The notes: a model not told the origin generated them from the letters alone. A stretch of 11,645 nt of DNA from Collinsella sp. (GCA_014871605.1 WGSQ01000049.1:1-11645); one strand, 5' to 3'; shown: positions 1-7,473, counted from the first letter of the stretch. Made by a program: numbers and translations.

Positions 1-2026
1 CGAGCACGTTTACAAACCCGTTTACATATACCGTGCTCCAGCTGGCGTAACAGCTGGGAAACAACGTAGTCTCAAGCGGACCCCCGTCGGTGTAGATCGT
101 AGGAAAGCCACCGGTGAAGGTGATGGACTCGCAGTCGAGCCACAAAAAGGTTTTTTGCCCGCTGTGCTCCTCGTTGGGAATGCCATCGGCGGCAATTACC
201 ACATCGACGCCCGTATCGGCCAGGCGCTCGACAAGCCGCTCGGCAGCAGCACGATCGGTATAGGTAAAGCCGTCAAGGTAGATAACATCGTAGCCGTTGA
301 GCTGGTCAAACGAGTAACTGTCGAGCGGCGCCGTGGAGGCCTCCTCAAAGATAGGGAACTGCCGGGCAATCGCGGCAGCGCCCGAGCCGATGGCGAGCCC
401 GCGATAGGCGGCGATTACGCCAAACGTTGCCGGCGTATCCATGTGGTAGAGACGGTATGTCCCCTGAACGGCGACAAGCTCGTAGCCAATGGCTTTTGCC
501 GCCTGGTCGATCTGGGCATCCGTCCATTCAACCTGGCTGGGGATGTTCTTGGTGCTCAAAAGCACCGTGTCGTCACCAAGTTCCATCGAGCGATCGAAGA
601 CGTAGTCGAACGACCCTTCCGCAAGTGCCTGGTTGATCTGCGTGTAGTTGTACGAGGTCGACGAGAGCTGGTCGGTAAACCCCTGACTCGTGGCGATGCG
701 CTCGGGCATGCCTGTCACCAGATAGGAGACTTCGGCATCGAAAAAGTCCTCCCCCACCAGCCCCAGGCGCTGCGTACATACCGCCTTCGCCTGATCGATC
801 AGGGCGCGATCCATATGCGACTGCAAGCGCTCCACCGGATCGGAGCGCACAAGGGTGCCATAGATCAGATTGAACGAGGGGGCGGCGTCTGCAAGCAGCA
901 GTAGACACACGACAACGACGATACCCGTCTTGAGCGATCTCCAGAGCGCAAACGAGAACAGGCAAAAGAGCGCCGCAAGCGCAAGGACGCGCGCGACCCC
1001 GATATTCGCCCCGTCTGTGATAAGGTCGATGACCGGGCATGCCGCCTGAGAGGATACGAGCACGACGACGCATGCGGACCAAAAGCCGGGCATGGCGCGC
1101 CTACGGGCACACACAATACCGAACAGCGCCAGCGCGACCATTCCCAGCCCCGCATACGCCGCGGAAGTGTCGCTCGTACGGGCAAGGGGATTGAGCAGGC
1201 AAGACAAGCTCTGCGCGGCACTCGATACCAGCTGGGGCGTCTCGAGCGACGAGGTGTCGCCCACAAGCGAAGGCACGAACCATACGCCCGCACACAAAAC
1301 ACCGCACGCCAGCGCGCACAGCACGCGCACGCCCCGGGCCCAACGACGGCATATAATCCCCTCGATTGCCAGGTAAACAGCAAAGCACAGCACTATCAGC
1401 GCGGCAAGCGTAACATCGCACAGCACGAGCGCGCAGGCTGCCGCCGCGATGACGGCAAGCTTGCGTGGGCGGCCCCGATCGAGATAGGAGTAGGCGCACC
1501 ACAGCAGCACGGGCAGTATGCACAGCGCGCACGCTCGGGGAATATCACCGTCGACGAACAGCGTAGAGAGGTTGATCGGCATCAAAAACCACAGCGGACC
1601 CAAAACCAGGCCAAGCCATCCGCGATGCAGACGCATGCCGATAACAAGCCACGACAGGCAACCGATTACGAACAGGGTGACGCAAAACGGCACGAACGCA
1701 TGTATCCCATCACCTGCGAGCGCAGCCACTGCCGTGTAGGCATAGGCGGAAAGTGGCCCCGCATAACGCAGAGGCTGGACACCGTTGTACTGCAGCAGGT
1801 CGATCTGGGGCCACCAGATACCGCGTTGGATCTGGCGCAGCAGCTCCTCACTTCGATAGATGTATCCCAATGCCTGGCCACCGAGGGGATATACCCCGTT
1901 ATCCGCCACAAGCGTCCACAGCACAACGCCGGCAGCGGCAATCAGGGCTGCCGCGACCGCGGTAAACGCACGGGGTCGACGCTCGGGCAGCAACAGGACA
2001 CCGCGCCACTCGTCGGGCATCCTCAT
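1..2026 (-). CDS. Polytopic PTPS-related membrane protein of the XrtG locus (3' end outside window)
   Basis: 675 residues are visible from the ATG at 2026; the C-terminus lies beyond the left edge. The ATG overlaps the stop of the upstream PTPS-like gene (ATGA) and has GGGAGAG just upstream. Several hydrophobic segments occupy residues about 21-40, 108-130, 136-152, 164-180, 187-220, 233-252, 290-306, 315-330 and 343-382. A loop after TM1 (RQIQRGIWWPQIDLLQYNG, residues 64-82) and NLSTLFVDGDIPRA (152-165) look like the YfhO/GT-C-like '6-pyruvoyl-tetrahydropterin synthase-related' membrane family known from XrtG gene clusters. Residues about 385-675 are a large, probably extracytoplasmic region; 578-616 (GYDVIYLDGF ... 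VDVVIAADGIP) resembles a ThuA/DUF4350-type Rossmann-like fold. By family analogy it may transfer or export lipid-linked sugars, but the substrate is unknown. The family call is fairly firm; the function is inference. Confidence 0.82.
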   Translation of the reverse strand, partial: MRMPDEWRGVLLLPERRPRAFTAVAAALIAAAGVVLWTLVADNGVYPLGGQALGYIYRSEELLRQIQRGIWWPQIDLLQYNGVQPLRYAGPLSAYAYTAVAALAGDGIHAFVPFCVTLFVIGCLSWLVIGMRLHRGWLGLVLGPLWFLMPINLSTLFVDGDIPRACALCILPVLLWCAYSYLDRGRPRKLAVIAAAACALVLCDVTLAALIVLCFAVYLAIEGIICRRWARGVRVLCALACGVLCAGVWFVPSLVGDTSSLETPQLVSSAAQSLSCLLNPLARTSDTSAAYAGLGMVALALFGIVCARRRAMPGFWSACVVVLVSSQAACPVIDLITDGANIGVARVLALAALFCLFSFALWRSLKTGIVVVVCLLLLADAAPSFNLIYGTLVRSDPVERLQSHMDRALIDQAKAVCTQRLGLVGEDFFDAEVSYLVTGMPERIATSQGFTDQLSSTSYNYTQINQALAEGSFDYVFDRSMELGDDTVLLSTKNIPSQVEWTDAQIDQAAKAIGYELVAVQGTYRLYHMDTPATFGVIAAYRGLAIGSGAAAIARQFPIFEEASTAPLDSYSFDQLNGYDVIYLDGFTYTDRAAAERLVERLADTGVDVVIAADGIPNEEHSGQKTFLWLDCESITFTGGFPTIYTDGGPLETTLFPSCYASWSTVYVNGFVNVL

Positions 2027-2472
2027 GAAAGCTCTCCCAGCAGGCGATCAAATACCGCCCCAGCGTCGTCCAGGGCGACCGTACCGTCGCCCTGAGGCTC
2101 CGCGACGAGCTCGTCGCTGTAATCGATCACGAAGCTGCGCGTGGGCGTCTCGCTGCCCTCAAACTCAAGCAGCACCGCATCGAACTCGGAAACCACCTGC
2201 CGTAGACGCGCGCCGAACACCTCCACGAGGCTCTCAAGCGACGGCACCACCGTGTCAAAGGGCGCAATTTCGTTGACCGTCTGGTTTTGGTAGGGTGCGA
2301 ACACCGCGTCGATAGCATGCTCGTATACGCCAAACGGCACGAGCTCGGACGAAAGCAGCCCGATCTTTGCACAGAACTCCCAGGTGTGCGGATGCAACTC
2401 GCCGCGCTCGCCATCAAAGATTACCCAGTGGCTCGCGTTGAGATATGTCTTAAAGCGGTAGATTCGTTTCAT
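2023..2472 (-). CDS. 6-pyruvoyl-tetrahydropterin synthase-like protein of the XrtG locus, catalytic Cys absent
   Basis: 149 residues. The N-terminus has the T-fold zinc-site pattern of PTPS/QueD proteins: NASHWV (His15) followed by LHPHTWEF (His27, His29). PSLESL (residues 77-82) sits where the family has its PTxE motif, with Glu80 the likely pterin-anchoring residue. The catalytic Cys that normally lies four residues before the second zinc His (CxxxHxH) is Arg23 here, so ordinary PTPS or QueD chemistry is doubtful. Small PTPS-like proteins are a known companion of exosortase XrtG and its glycosyltransferase, and the gene sits 18 bp after the sensor-like gene and overlaps the next gene by 4 bp. 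The ATG at 2472 has AAGGGG 10 nt upstream. Its role in the locus is unknown; a small-molecule-binding or different enzymatic role is possible. Confidence 0.85.
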   Translation of the reverse strand: MKRIYRFKTYLNASHWVIFDGERGELHPHTWEFCAKIGLLSSELVPFGVYEHAIDAVFAPYQNQTVNEIAPFDTVVPSLESLVEVFGARLRQVVSEFDAVLLEFEGSETPTRSFVIDYSDELVAEPQGDGTVALDDAGAVFDRLLGELS

Positions 2473-2490
2473 AACCCACGTGCCCCTTCG

Positions 2491-3570
2491 TTATTGCACG
2501 GTTGTGTCGTCGCCCACGCCGAGCTTGCGCGACAGGTCGCTCCAGGCGAGTTCCTCGCCCTCGCGCTGCACGTGCGTCCCCAAGGCCTGCGGGCAGTCAC
2601 TTACCAAGGAAAGCGCATACTCGGCAGCCTGCAGCTCGGCACCTATAAAGACCAGCAACAGCACGCCCTCTTTGGCAAAGCGCACGACCGAACGGTCGAG
2701 CACTCCCTGCGCCCGGGCCAAAAAGGCATCCCGTGCCAAGGGTGACTCAAGCACAAATGACACCAGCGTCGCAGGCAGCTCGCCGGCGGGCCCGAGCTTT
2801 TCTATAAGCACCGGGGCCTGCGACAGCGCAAAAAGCGAATGTGCGGTATCGAACGGCGTGCGTCCCATAAGGTCGTCGTTGAGGCGCTCGACGGTACAGC
2901 GAAGCTCCCGGTTGTCACGCTCGACTTCAGCGGTGCGGCGACAGACGGCATCGTTTCGAAGCGACATACCCACGCAGGCGATCACGGACAGCACGAGCAG
3001 CACGGCGATGGTGACGCCCACGGTGACGCGTGCTGCAAGATAGGCGTTTTGGTCGATCACGACCTGCTTGCCCGTAAGAAAACACAGGCGGTAGGTGGTC
3101 TTGCCGTACGAAAACACGGTGCCCGAGGCGATATAGGCGCTGCCGTCGATCTGGATAATGGCATGGTCGACAACGCCTTCACTAAGGCCCGATATAAAAG
3201 CAGAGGCCGAAGACGTGCTGTAGTAAGTCTTGCTCGAAAAACCCCGGTAGCGGCCGCTGGCGTCGACGTCTTTGACAAAGACCAGACTGTTGCCCTTGGA
3301 TAGCGTCCAGTACTGCGATGCCGAGCCCGTTATCGAGCCGAGTACCTTGTCGACAATGTCCTCGTCGTCTCGACCCGGCTCGCGCACGATCTGGCCCACC
3401 GCGAGCTCAACATACTGGTCTTGTTGGGTGGCAAAGATCTCGAGCAGGCCGTCCTCGTAGCGCGCAAGCTGATACCACACCGACACGGCGGCGGCCAGCG
3501 CGACAGCCATCGCCACGATGGCGACAAGCCCCGTCGACGGGCGGGCGCGTTTCTTGGTTGCCGAAAGCAC
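2491..3570 (-). CDS. Two-TM sensor-like membrane protein within the XrtG operon, family not recognised
   Basis: 359 residues from a GTG at 3570, with AAGGAG 8 nt upstream; only 2 bp separate it from the glycosyltransferase stop. Layout: short basic N-terminus, TM1 (about 14-34), an extracytoplasmic domain of about 140 residues (35-178), TM2 (about 179-202), a charged likely coiled coil (208-236) and a cytoplasmic C-terminal domain (237-359). The outer domain has a Cache-like feel (for example HAIIQIDGSAYIASG, 136-150), but I cannot name the family. In the C-terminal domain, VVRFAKEGVLLLVFIGAE (295-312) can be lined up with the RYGGDEF...LL strand of GGDEF domains with the active-site motif lost; this is speculative. 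Topology and operon position suggest a signal-responsive regulator or partner of the glycosyltransferase or exosortase. That the gene is real is well supported by its RBS, tight packing and coherent topology. Confidence 0.8.
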   Translation of the reverse strand: MLSATKKRARPSTGLVAIVAMAVALAAAVSVWYQLARYEDGLLEIFATQQDQYVELAVGQIVREPGRDDEDIVDKVLGSITGSASQYWTLSKGNSLVFVKDVDASGRYRGFSSKTYYSTSSASAFISGLSEGVVDHAIIQIDGSAYIASGTVFSYGKTTYRLCFLTGKQVVIDQNAYLAARVTVGVTIAVLLVLSVIACVGMSLRNDAVCRRTAEVERDNRELRCTVERLNDDLMGRTPFDTAHSLFALSQAPVLIEKLGPAGELPATLVSFVLESPLARDAFLARAQGVLDRSVVRFAKEGVLLLVFIGAELQAAEYALSLVSDCPQALGTHVQREGEELAWSDLSRKLGVGDDTTVQ

Positions 3571-3572
3571 CG

Positions 3573-4973
3573 TTACAGCTCCTTAGAATCGTCGTTAACA
3601 TATGCACGCAGCTCCCGCACGCGCCCAAGCGGCCGGGACAGGTCGCCCGCGACCACCTTGGTCACCGCATCGCGCTCCTCGGTGAGCGTCGCCGTCTTCC
3701 AGGCGCTATCGGTTCCGATGCTGTTTACGATGCCCGCCAGGCGAATAAAAAACACCGCCAGGTTAAACAGGGGCAAAAGCGGAACAACCCACCATTGACG
3801 GGCATAGTAACGACGGAGGCCATCAAAAGGCCGTAAAAACGAGACGACGGCGGCGTAGTAGAGGTAGCCACACGCTACATAGAGCACATAGATCGCCAGC
3901 ACCGCCCCCAGCACCGCCAGCGCCGAATAACCCACGGCGAGCAGACAGATCAGGGCGATATACCAGATCATGCGCGGAAACGCAAAGGTATGGTCATAGA
4001 GCAGGGTGTTCACATTGACATCGCGAAGTGCGCCACGCAGCGATAGGTCCTCGCCGCCAAACATGTGCGCCACCTCCAAGCTGCCGCGCTGCCAACGCTG
4101 CCGCTGCGTATAGAGTTTGTCGACGCTCTCGATGGGGTCGACGAAAAAGATCGCGTTCTCGCACACATGCAGACGCTCATGATGCAGACAGCGCATCTGA
4201 AAGGTAATCTGTGTATCCTCGCAGATGGTGTCGGTGTTGTAGAGCCACGAGGACAGCACCGCATTGCTGCGAAACGCCGTGAACGCGCCCGAGAGCGAAT
4301 AGATAAAGTTGATCTCGGAGGCAAAGTTGCGCCCCGCCAAAAAGGCCTGGGCATATTCCACAAACTCCATGCGCCGCAACAACCTGCTAGGCCCGGGGCG
4401 GTATGCCTCCACCAGGTCGGGGCTCGTCATGATGACGCCGGTAACCACATCGATGGTGGAATCGGACTCAAAGCGCGCGACGAGGTTCTCCAGCGCATGG
4501 GGCTCCAGCACGCCGTCCGAATCGATATGGACGATATATTTGGCCCGGCTGTTAAACAGGCCCAGATTAAGCGCGCGCGACTTACCCTGCGCCGCGTCCA
4601 TCCACTGCATAACAAGCTCGGGATGCTTTTTTTGGCAGCGCGCGTACACGCCAAACGAGTCGTCTTGGCTGTTGTTATTGATCAGATAGAGCTGGATGCT
4701 CGATAGCGGGTAAGTGCCCTGCGCCACCGAATCGATACAGGCCTCGAGCGTATCGGCGGAGTTATACACAGGCACCAGTAGCGTGATGGCCGGCGCGATA
4801 GAAAGATTGCGGGCGGATGCCTGCAGGCGTCGCGCATGTCTTTTGCGGCGCACCAGCAAAAGGCAGCTGCCGAGCGCAGGCACGATCTCCATGATGATGG
4901 GTATGATGATCCAGGCGGCCCAAAAGATAAAGCTGCCGCCGATGCGCGCGACCAGTTTAGCTATCGCGCTCAT
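3573..4973 (-). CDS. XrtG-associated family 2 membrane glycosyltransferase
   Basis: 466 residues. N-terminal membrane segment(s) at about 11-42, then a cytoplasmic GT2 domain with the hallmarks of processive enzymes (cellulose, hyaluronan or PNAG synthase type): LLVPVYNSADTLEACI (65-80), NNNSQDD (99-105), KSRALNLGL (131-139), the metal/UDP-binding DSD at 151-153 in HIDSDG, SGAFTAFR (228-235), the acidic EDT at 252-254 and the QxxRW-type QRQRW at 290-294. C-terminal TM segments lie at about 333-378 and 395-415. It probably polymerises or transfers a sugar from a nucleotide donor at the inner membrane face; donor and product are unknown. XrtG loci carry a dedicated clade of such enzymes. The ATG at 4973 is preferred over an in-frame TTG at 4979 because GGGGAGG sits 7 nt before the ATG and only 1 nt before the TTG. 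The gene overlaps the exosortase gene by 17 bp. Confidence 0.93.
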   Translation of the reverse strand: MSAIAKLVARIGGSFIFWAAWIIIPIIMEIVPALGSCLLLVRRKRHARRLQASARNLSIAPAITLLVPVYNSADTLEACIDSVAQGTYPLSSIQLYLINNNSQDDSFGVYARCQKKHPELVMQWMDAAQGKSRALNLGLFNSRAKYIVHIDSDGVLEPHALENLVARFESDSTIDVVTGVIMTSPDLVEAYRPGPSRLLRRMEFVEYAQAFLAGRNFASEINFIYSLSGAFTAFRSNAVLSSWLYNTDTICEDTQITFQMRCLHHERLHVCENAIFFVDPIESVDKLYTQRQRWQRGSLEVAHMFGGEDLSLRGALRDVNVNTLLYDHTFAFPRMIWYIALICLLAVGYSALAVLGAVLAIYVLYVACGYLYYAAVVSFLRPFDGLRRYYARQWWVVPLLPLFNLAVFFIRLAGIVNSIGTDSAWKTATLTEERDAVTKVVAGDLSRPLGRVRELRAYVNDDSKEL

Positions 4974-5553
4974 AGGCAAACCTCCCCACCTTCATGCGCA
5001 CGATCTGTGGCTTGGTGAAAACGTAGAAATATAGCACGACGGTAAACGCGTAAAAGACGATGCGGCCCACCAGCGAGTGTGCGATGTAGTACCACTGCGT
5101 CCCACCAATATGGATGATCTCGGCGATAAGGATGATACGCACCACGTTGGCAAGGACGATTGCGAGCACGCCGAGGGCACCGACGATCAGACGCTCCGAG
5201 CGCCGGTAGACATCGAAAAATGCCAGCAGCGAGACAAAGGCCATAATCTCAACGATGCCCGAGCACTCAAAGTCAATCTTGAGCGTCATGGCGCCGGCCG
5301 CAGAGTCGATAAAGATCACGCCGTATTTAAAGTAGGCCTCGAAGGTTGCCGTAAGCTTGCCGAAGAGCCCCGCAAGGGCGGCGACGCTTTGGGCGAGTGG
5401 CTGCATGGCCCACGGACGAACTAACATCATGAGCACGATAAACAGCCCCACCGAGCCCAGCAGAAAGCGCCAGAACTTAAGCCCGGCTCGTTTGAGCACG
5501 TGCAGGCCATACAGCCAGGGGACGATAAAGAGCGCGGCCACGATCTGCGTCAC
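4957..5553 (-). CDS. xrtG: Exosortase family protein XrtG
   Basis: 198 residues from a GTG at 5553 that overlaps the stop of the surface-protein gene (GTGA) and has GGGGAGG 7 nt upstream; longer in-frame extensions would run through the surface-protein CDS and are rejected. It is a small polytopic membrane protein with hydrophobic segments at about 3-19, 28-46, 98-113, 121-148 and 163-180. It carries the exosortase/archaeosortase triad: Cys97 in ECSGI, Arg139 in NVVRI and His159 in AHSLVGR. Exosortases are thought to be membrane cysteine transpeptidases or proteases that cut a C-terminal TM-containing sorting signal and pass the protein to a glycan or lipid carrier. The neighbouring GT2, PTPS-like and PTPS-related genes match the known XrtG neighbourhood of Gram-positive bacteria, which supports the subtype. 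The gene directly upstream encodes its likely substrate. Biochemistry of XrtG itself is inferred from relatives. Confidence 0.92.
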   Translation of the reverse strand: MTQIVAALFIVPWLYGLHVLKRAGLKFWRFLLGSVGLFIVLMMLVRPWAMQPLAQSVAALAGLFGKLTATFEAYFKYGVIFIDSAAGAMTLKIDFECSGIVEIMAFVSLLAFFDVYRRSERLIVGALGVLAIVLANVVRIILIAEIIHIGGTQWYYIAHSLVGRIVFYAFTVVLYFYVFTKPQIVRMKVGRFAYERDS

Positions 5554-7358
5554 GCGCGCGCCTCCCCGTCCTCGGTATGCACGGGCAGGCCGCCATCGGC
5601 ATCGCCTTTCGCTCCCCGCTTGCGGCGGCGGTAGCAGCAGACGCCGGCAACGCTCGCCACGCACAGGCCGATCCCCACAAACGGTGCCGTGGAGACGCCG
5701 GCGGTCGTTACCCACTGCTGACCCAGGCGCCCGTACTGGGCCTCGAAGACCTTGATGTCGTTGGGGTCGATGGAGACCGTGTCCTTGGATTGGCCCCAGC
5801 CGGTATGGAGGTTTTTGGCAAGCGTGGGGATATCGATCTCCCACTCCATCTCATTCTGCCCCTCCGAGACAGTGATCGTCGCCTTGCCGTAGATTACATC
5901 GTCTGCCTTGAGATCATTGATGTTCTTGGATGTCGCGTTCACCGTGGTCGAGGTGAGGTAGAACTCGTAGGTGCCGTCGCCAAGCCCCGAGAGCTTGGGA
6001 TTCCAATCGATGTTGCCGTTCGCATCGACCGCAATAAAGCGCGGCGTGAGCATAAGGTCGTTATCGTTGTTGATACGAATCGACACCGCCGAGCTAAACT
6101 CCCCGCCCGCCTCGGCAAGATGCGCAGACATGTTGGTCACCGCATGGCCGTAAAGCTTTTGCTGGGTGCTGTCGGCATAAAGCGCACCGCGTGCATCGAC
6201 GGTGTGCTCACCGGTGCCCGCCGTGGCATATTGAATGGTGGAATGGGGGTATCCGTCCCAGTCGTCGTAACTGCCGTCGTAGACGATTCCGTCGAAGGTC
6301 TTGCCGCCATCGTCGCCTTTAAGATTGGCGACGCCGGTGATGGAGGGATCGACCTGGTACAGGCCAAAGTCGATGGTCTTACTATAGTCACCCAGGGCAG
6401 AAGCCGGAATGGCAACCTCCCATTTGTGAGGCGTTTGAGCCCAGGAGTAGTTGTTGCACGCCACCGTAGCGCCGTCCACGCCCGACACCGCCGGGCCGCG
6501 CCCCAGCTGCACCAGGGTCTGGTTGCCCAGGTCGGTGGTGATGGCATATTGCCCGTTGTTGTTGGGACCGGCGCCCGCCATGGCACCGGGATCATCAGCA
6601 TTGGACTCAAAATACAGGTAGACCCAGTCGCCGTCCCAAACCATAGCGACCTTGTTGACGGTATCCCAACCCTTGGGGTTGCCGCTGGCATCAAGGTCTT
6701 TGATGTCGTATTTGGCGACACCGTCCCAATCCGAAAAATCGCCGTCGATCTTGATGCCGGCGTAAGCCGAGGAACCCGTATCCGGATCGGACGTATCGGT
6801 CGAGCCGGCATCGCCGGAGCCGCCAGGTTCCGTTCCCGAGCCCGAATCGGTGCTGCCACCCGGGTTACCGGTGTCGCCCGTGTCGCCCGAGCCGGTATAG
6901 GTGGCGCCGCCCATCTGGGCGCTCGTAAGCGTGACAACGCCAAACGAGGCGGTAAAGCTATCGTTGGCAAAAAAACTCGCGGGGACGCTCACCGTCACGG
7001 TGCCGCCCGATGCGCTCACCTGGCCGCCGGCGACATCGCTATACCACGAATTGACGACCTTGTAGGTGCCGCCCCACGTGGTAAGGATAAGGGCATCTTG
7101 CGGAGCATGCTGCTGGCCATCTCCATAGGCAAGGCGTATATCGCGCTGCCCGAGCGACGAAGGATCGCCCGAGACAGTAAAGGTAAACACGTAGTTGTCG
7201 CCCGATTTGATGCCGGACCAATCGCTCACCTGACTGTCGGAGACGGCCAATGCCGATATCGCGCGCACGGCGGGCGAGAAAGAGTACGACGCCATGGTCA
7301 CAATCATCGTAGCGGCCGCAGCACGCTTGATAAACGACGTGATCTTGATACGTTTCAT
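5550..7358 (-). CDS. Secreted surface protein, probable XrtG substrate (Firmicu-CTERM-like)
   Basis: 602 residues. Signal peptide at 1-33 (KRIKITSFIKR, hydrophobic stretch, then AVRA|IS). Residues 34-152 form a beta-rich domain; 156-197 is a Gly/Ser/Thr/Asp/Pro linker. Two modules start with DGDFSDWDG (205-213) and DGSYDDWDG (361-369), resembling the opening of CBM9/DOMON-like sugar- or ligand-binding beta-sandwiches. The C-terminus has a hydrophobic stretch (559-576) followed by YRRRKR and a further 21 hydrophilic residues. There is no LPXTG-type motif, so a classical sortase is unlikely; the adjacent XrtG is the obvious processing enzyme. The ATG at 7358 was chosen because it opens directly on the signal peptide. 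Its AAGGAG lies 11 nt upstream, slightly long, and that SD falls inside the coding part of any longer start at 7391. First gene of the operon. Function is otherwise unknown; adhesion or glycan binding is inference. Confidence 0.9.
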   Translation of the reverse strand: MKRIKITSFIKRAAAATMIVTMASYSFSPAVRAISALAVSDSQVSDWSGIKSGDNYVFTFTVSGDPSSLGQRDIRLAYGDGQQHAPQDALILTTWGGTYKVVNSWYSDVAGGQVSASGGTVTVSVPASFFANDSFTASFGVVTLTSAQMGGATYTGSGDTGDTGNPGGSTDSGSGTEPGGSGDAGSTDTSDPDTGSSAYAGIKIDGDFSDWDGVAKYDIKDLDASGNPKGWDTVNKVAMVWDGDWVYLYFESNADDPGAMAGAGPNNNGQYAITTDLGNQTLVQLGRGPAVSGVDGATVACNNYSWAQTPHKWEVAIPASALGDYSKTIDFGLYQVDPSITGVANLKGDDGGKTFDGIVYDGSYDDWDGYPHSTIQYATAGTGEHTVDARGALYADSTQQKLYGHAVTNMSAHLAEAGGEFSSAVSIRINNDNDLMLTPRFIAVDANGNIDWNPKLSGLGDGTYEFYLTSTTVNATSKNINDLKADDVIYGKATITVSEGQNEMEWEIDIPTLAKNLHTGWGQSKDTVSIDPNDIKVFEAQYGRLGQQWVTTAGVSTAPFVGIGLCVASVAGVCCYRRRKRGAKGDADGGLPVHTEDGEARA

Positions 7359-7369
7359 GCGTCCATCTA

Positions 7370-7375
7370 CTCCTT
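7370..7375 (-). promoter_or_regulatory. Ribosome binding site of the surface-protein gene
   Basis: AAGGAG lies 11 nt before the ATG at 7358. It favours 7358 over the in-frame GTG/ATG near 7391, which have no purine-rich site and would put their start almost on the predicted transcription start. Confidence 0.6.
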
Positions 7376-7396
7376 CTTGTTTAAACATCACGGGAT

Positions 7397-7424
7397 ATTA
7401 TATTTAGACAACCTCGTACGTAAA
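7397..7424 (-). promoter_or_regulatory. Sigma-70-like promoter of the XrtG operon
   Basis: A perfect TATAAT (7402 to 7397) lies 16 bp downstream of TTTACG (7424 to 7419, 4 of 6 matches to the -35 consensus). Transcription would start near 7390, giving a leader of about 30 nt before the ATG at 7358. It lies just after the aspS terminator, so the operon is expected to be independently transcribed. Confidence 0.65.
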
Positions 7425-7432
7425 CGTTTTCA
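7419..7432 (-). promoter_or_regulatory. LacI/CcpA-type (cre-like) operator over the -35
   Basis: TGAAAACGTTTACG matches 13 of 14 positions of the cre consensus TGWAANCGNTNWCA and has the central AAACGTTT palindrome typical of LacI-family operators. It includes the whole putative -35 element, so binding would be expected to block transcription. The regulator is not encoded in this window; assignment to the LacI family is by motif only. Confidence 0.45.
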
Positions 7433-7473
7433 CGAACATCTTGCAGACTTTACAAAGCTCGCGCACGTCCCAT

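Noticed and set aside
155..904. Plus-strand open frame of 249 codons at the left edge
   Set aside because: It lies opposite the PTPS-related membrane protein, whose minus-strand frame stays open from 2026 to 1 and shows TM segments and family motifs.
4974..4979. TTG start for the glycosyltransferase at 4979
   Set aside because: The GGGGAGG site is 1 nt away from it but an ideal 7 nt from the ATG at 4973.
5550..5700. LPXTG-type sortase substrate
   Set aside because: No LPXTG-like pentapeptide precedes the C-terminal TM; the adjacent exosortase explains the tail better.
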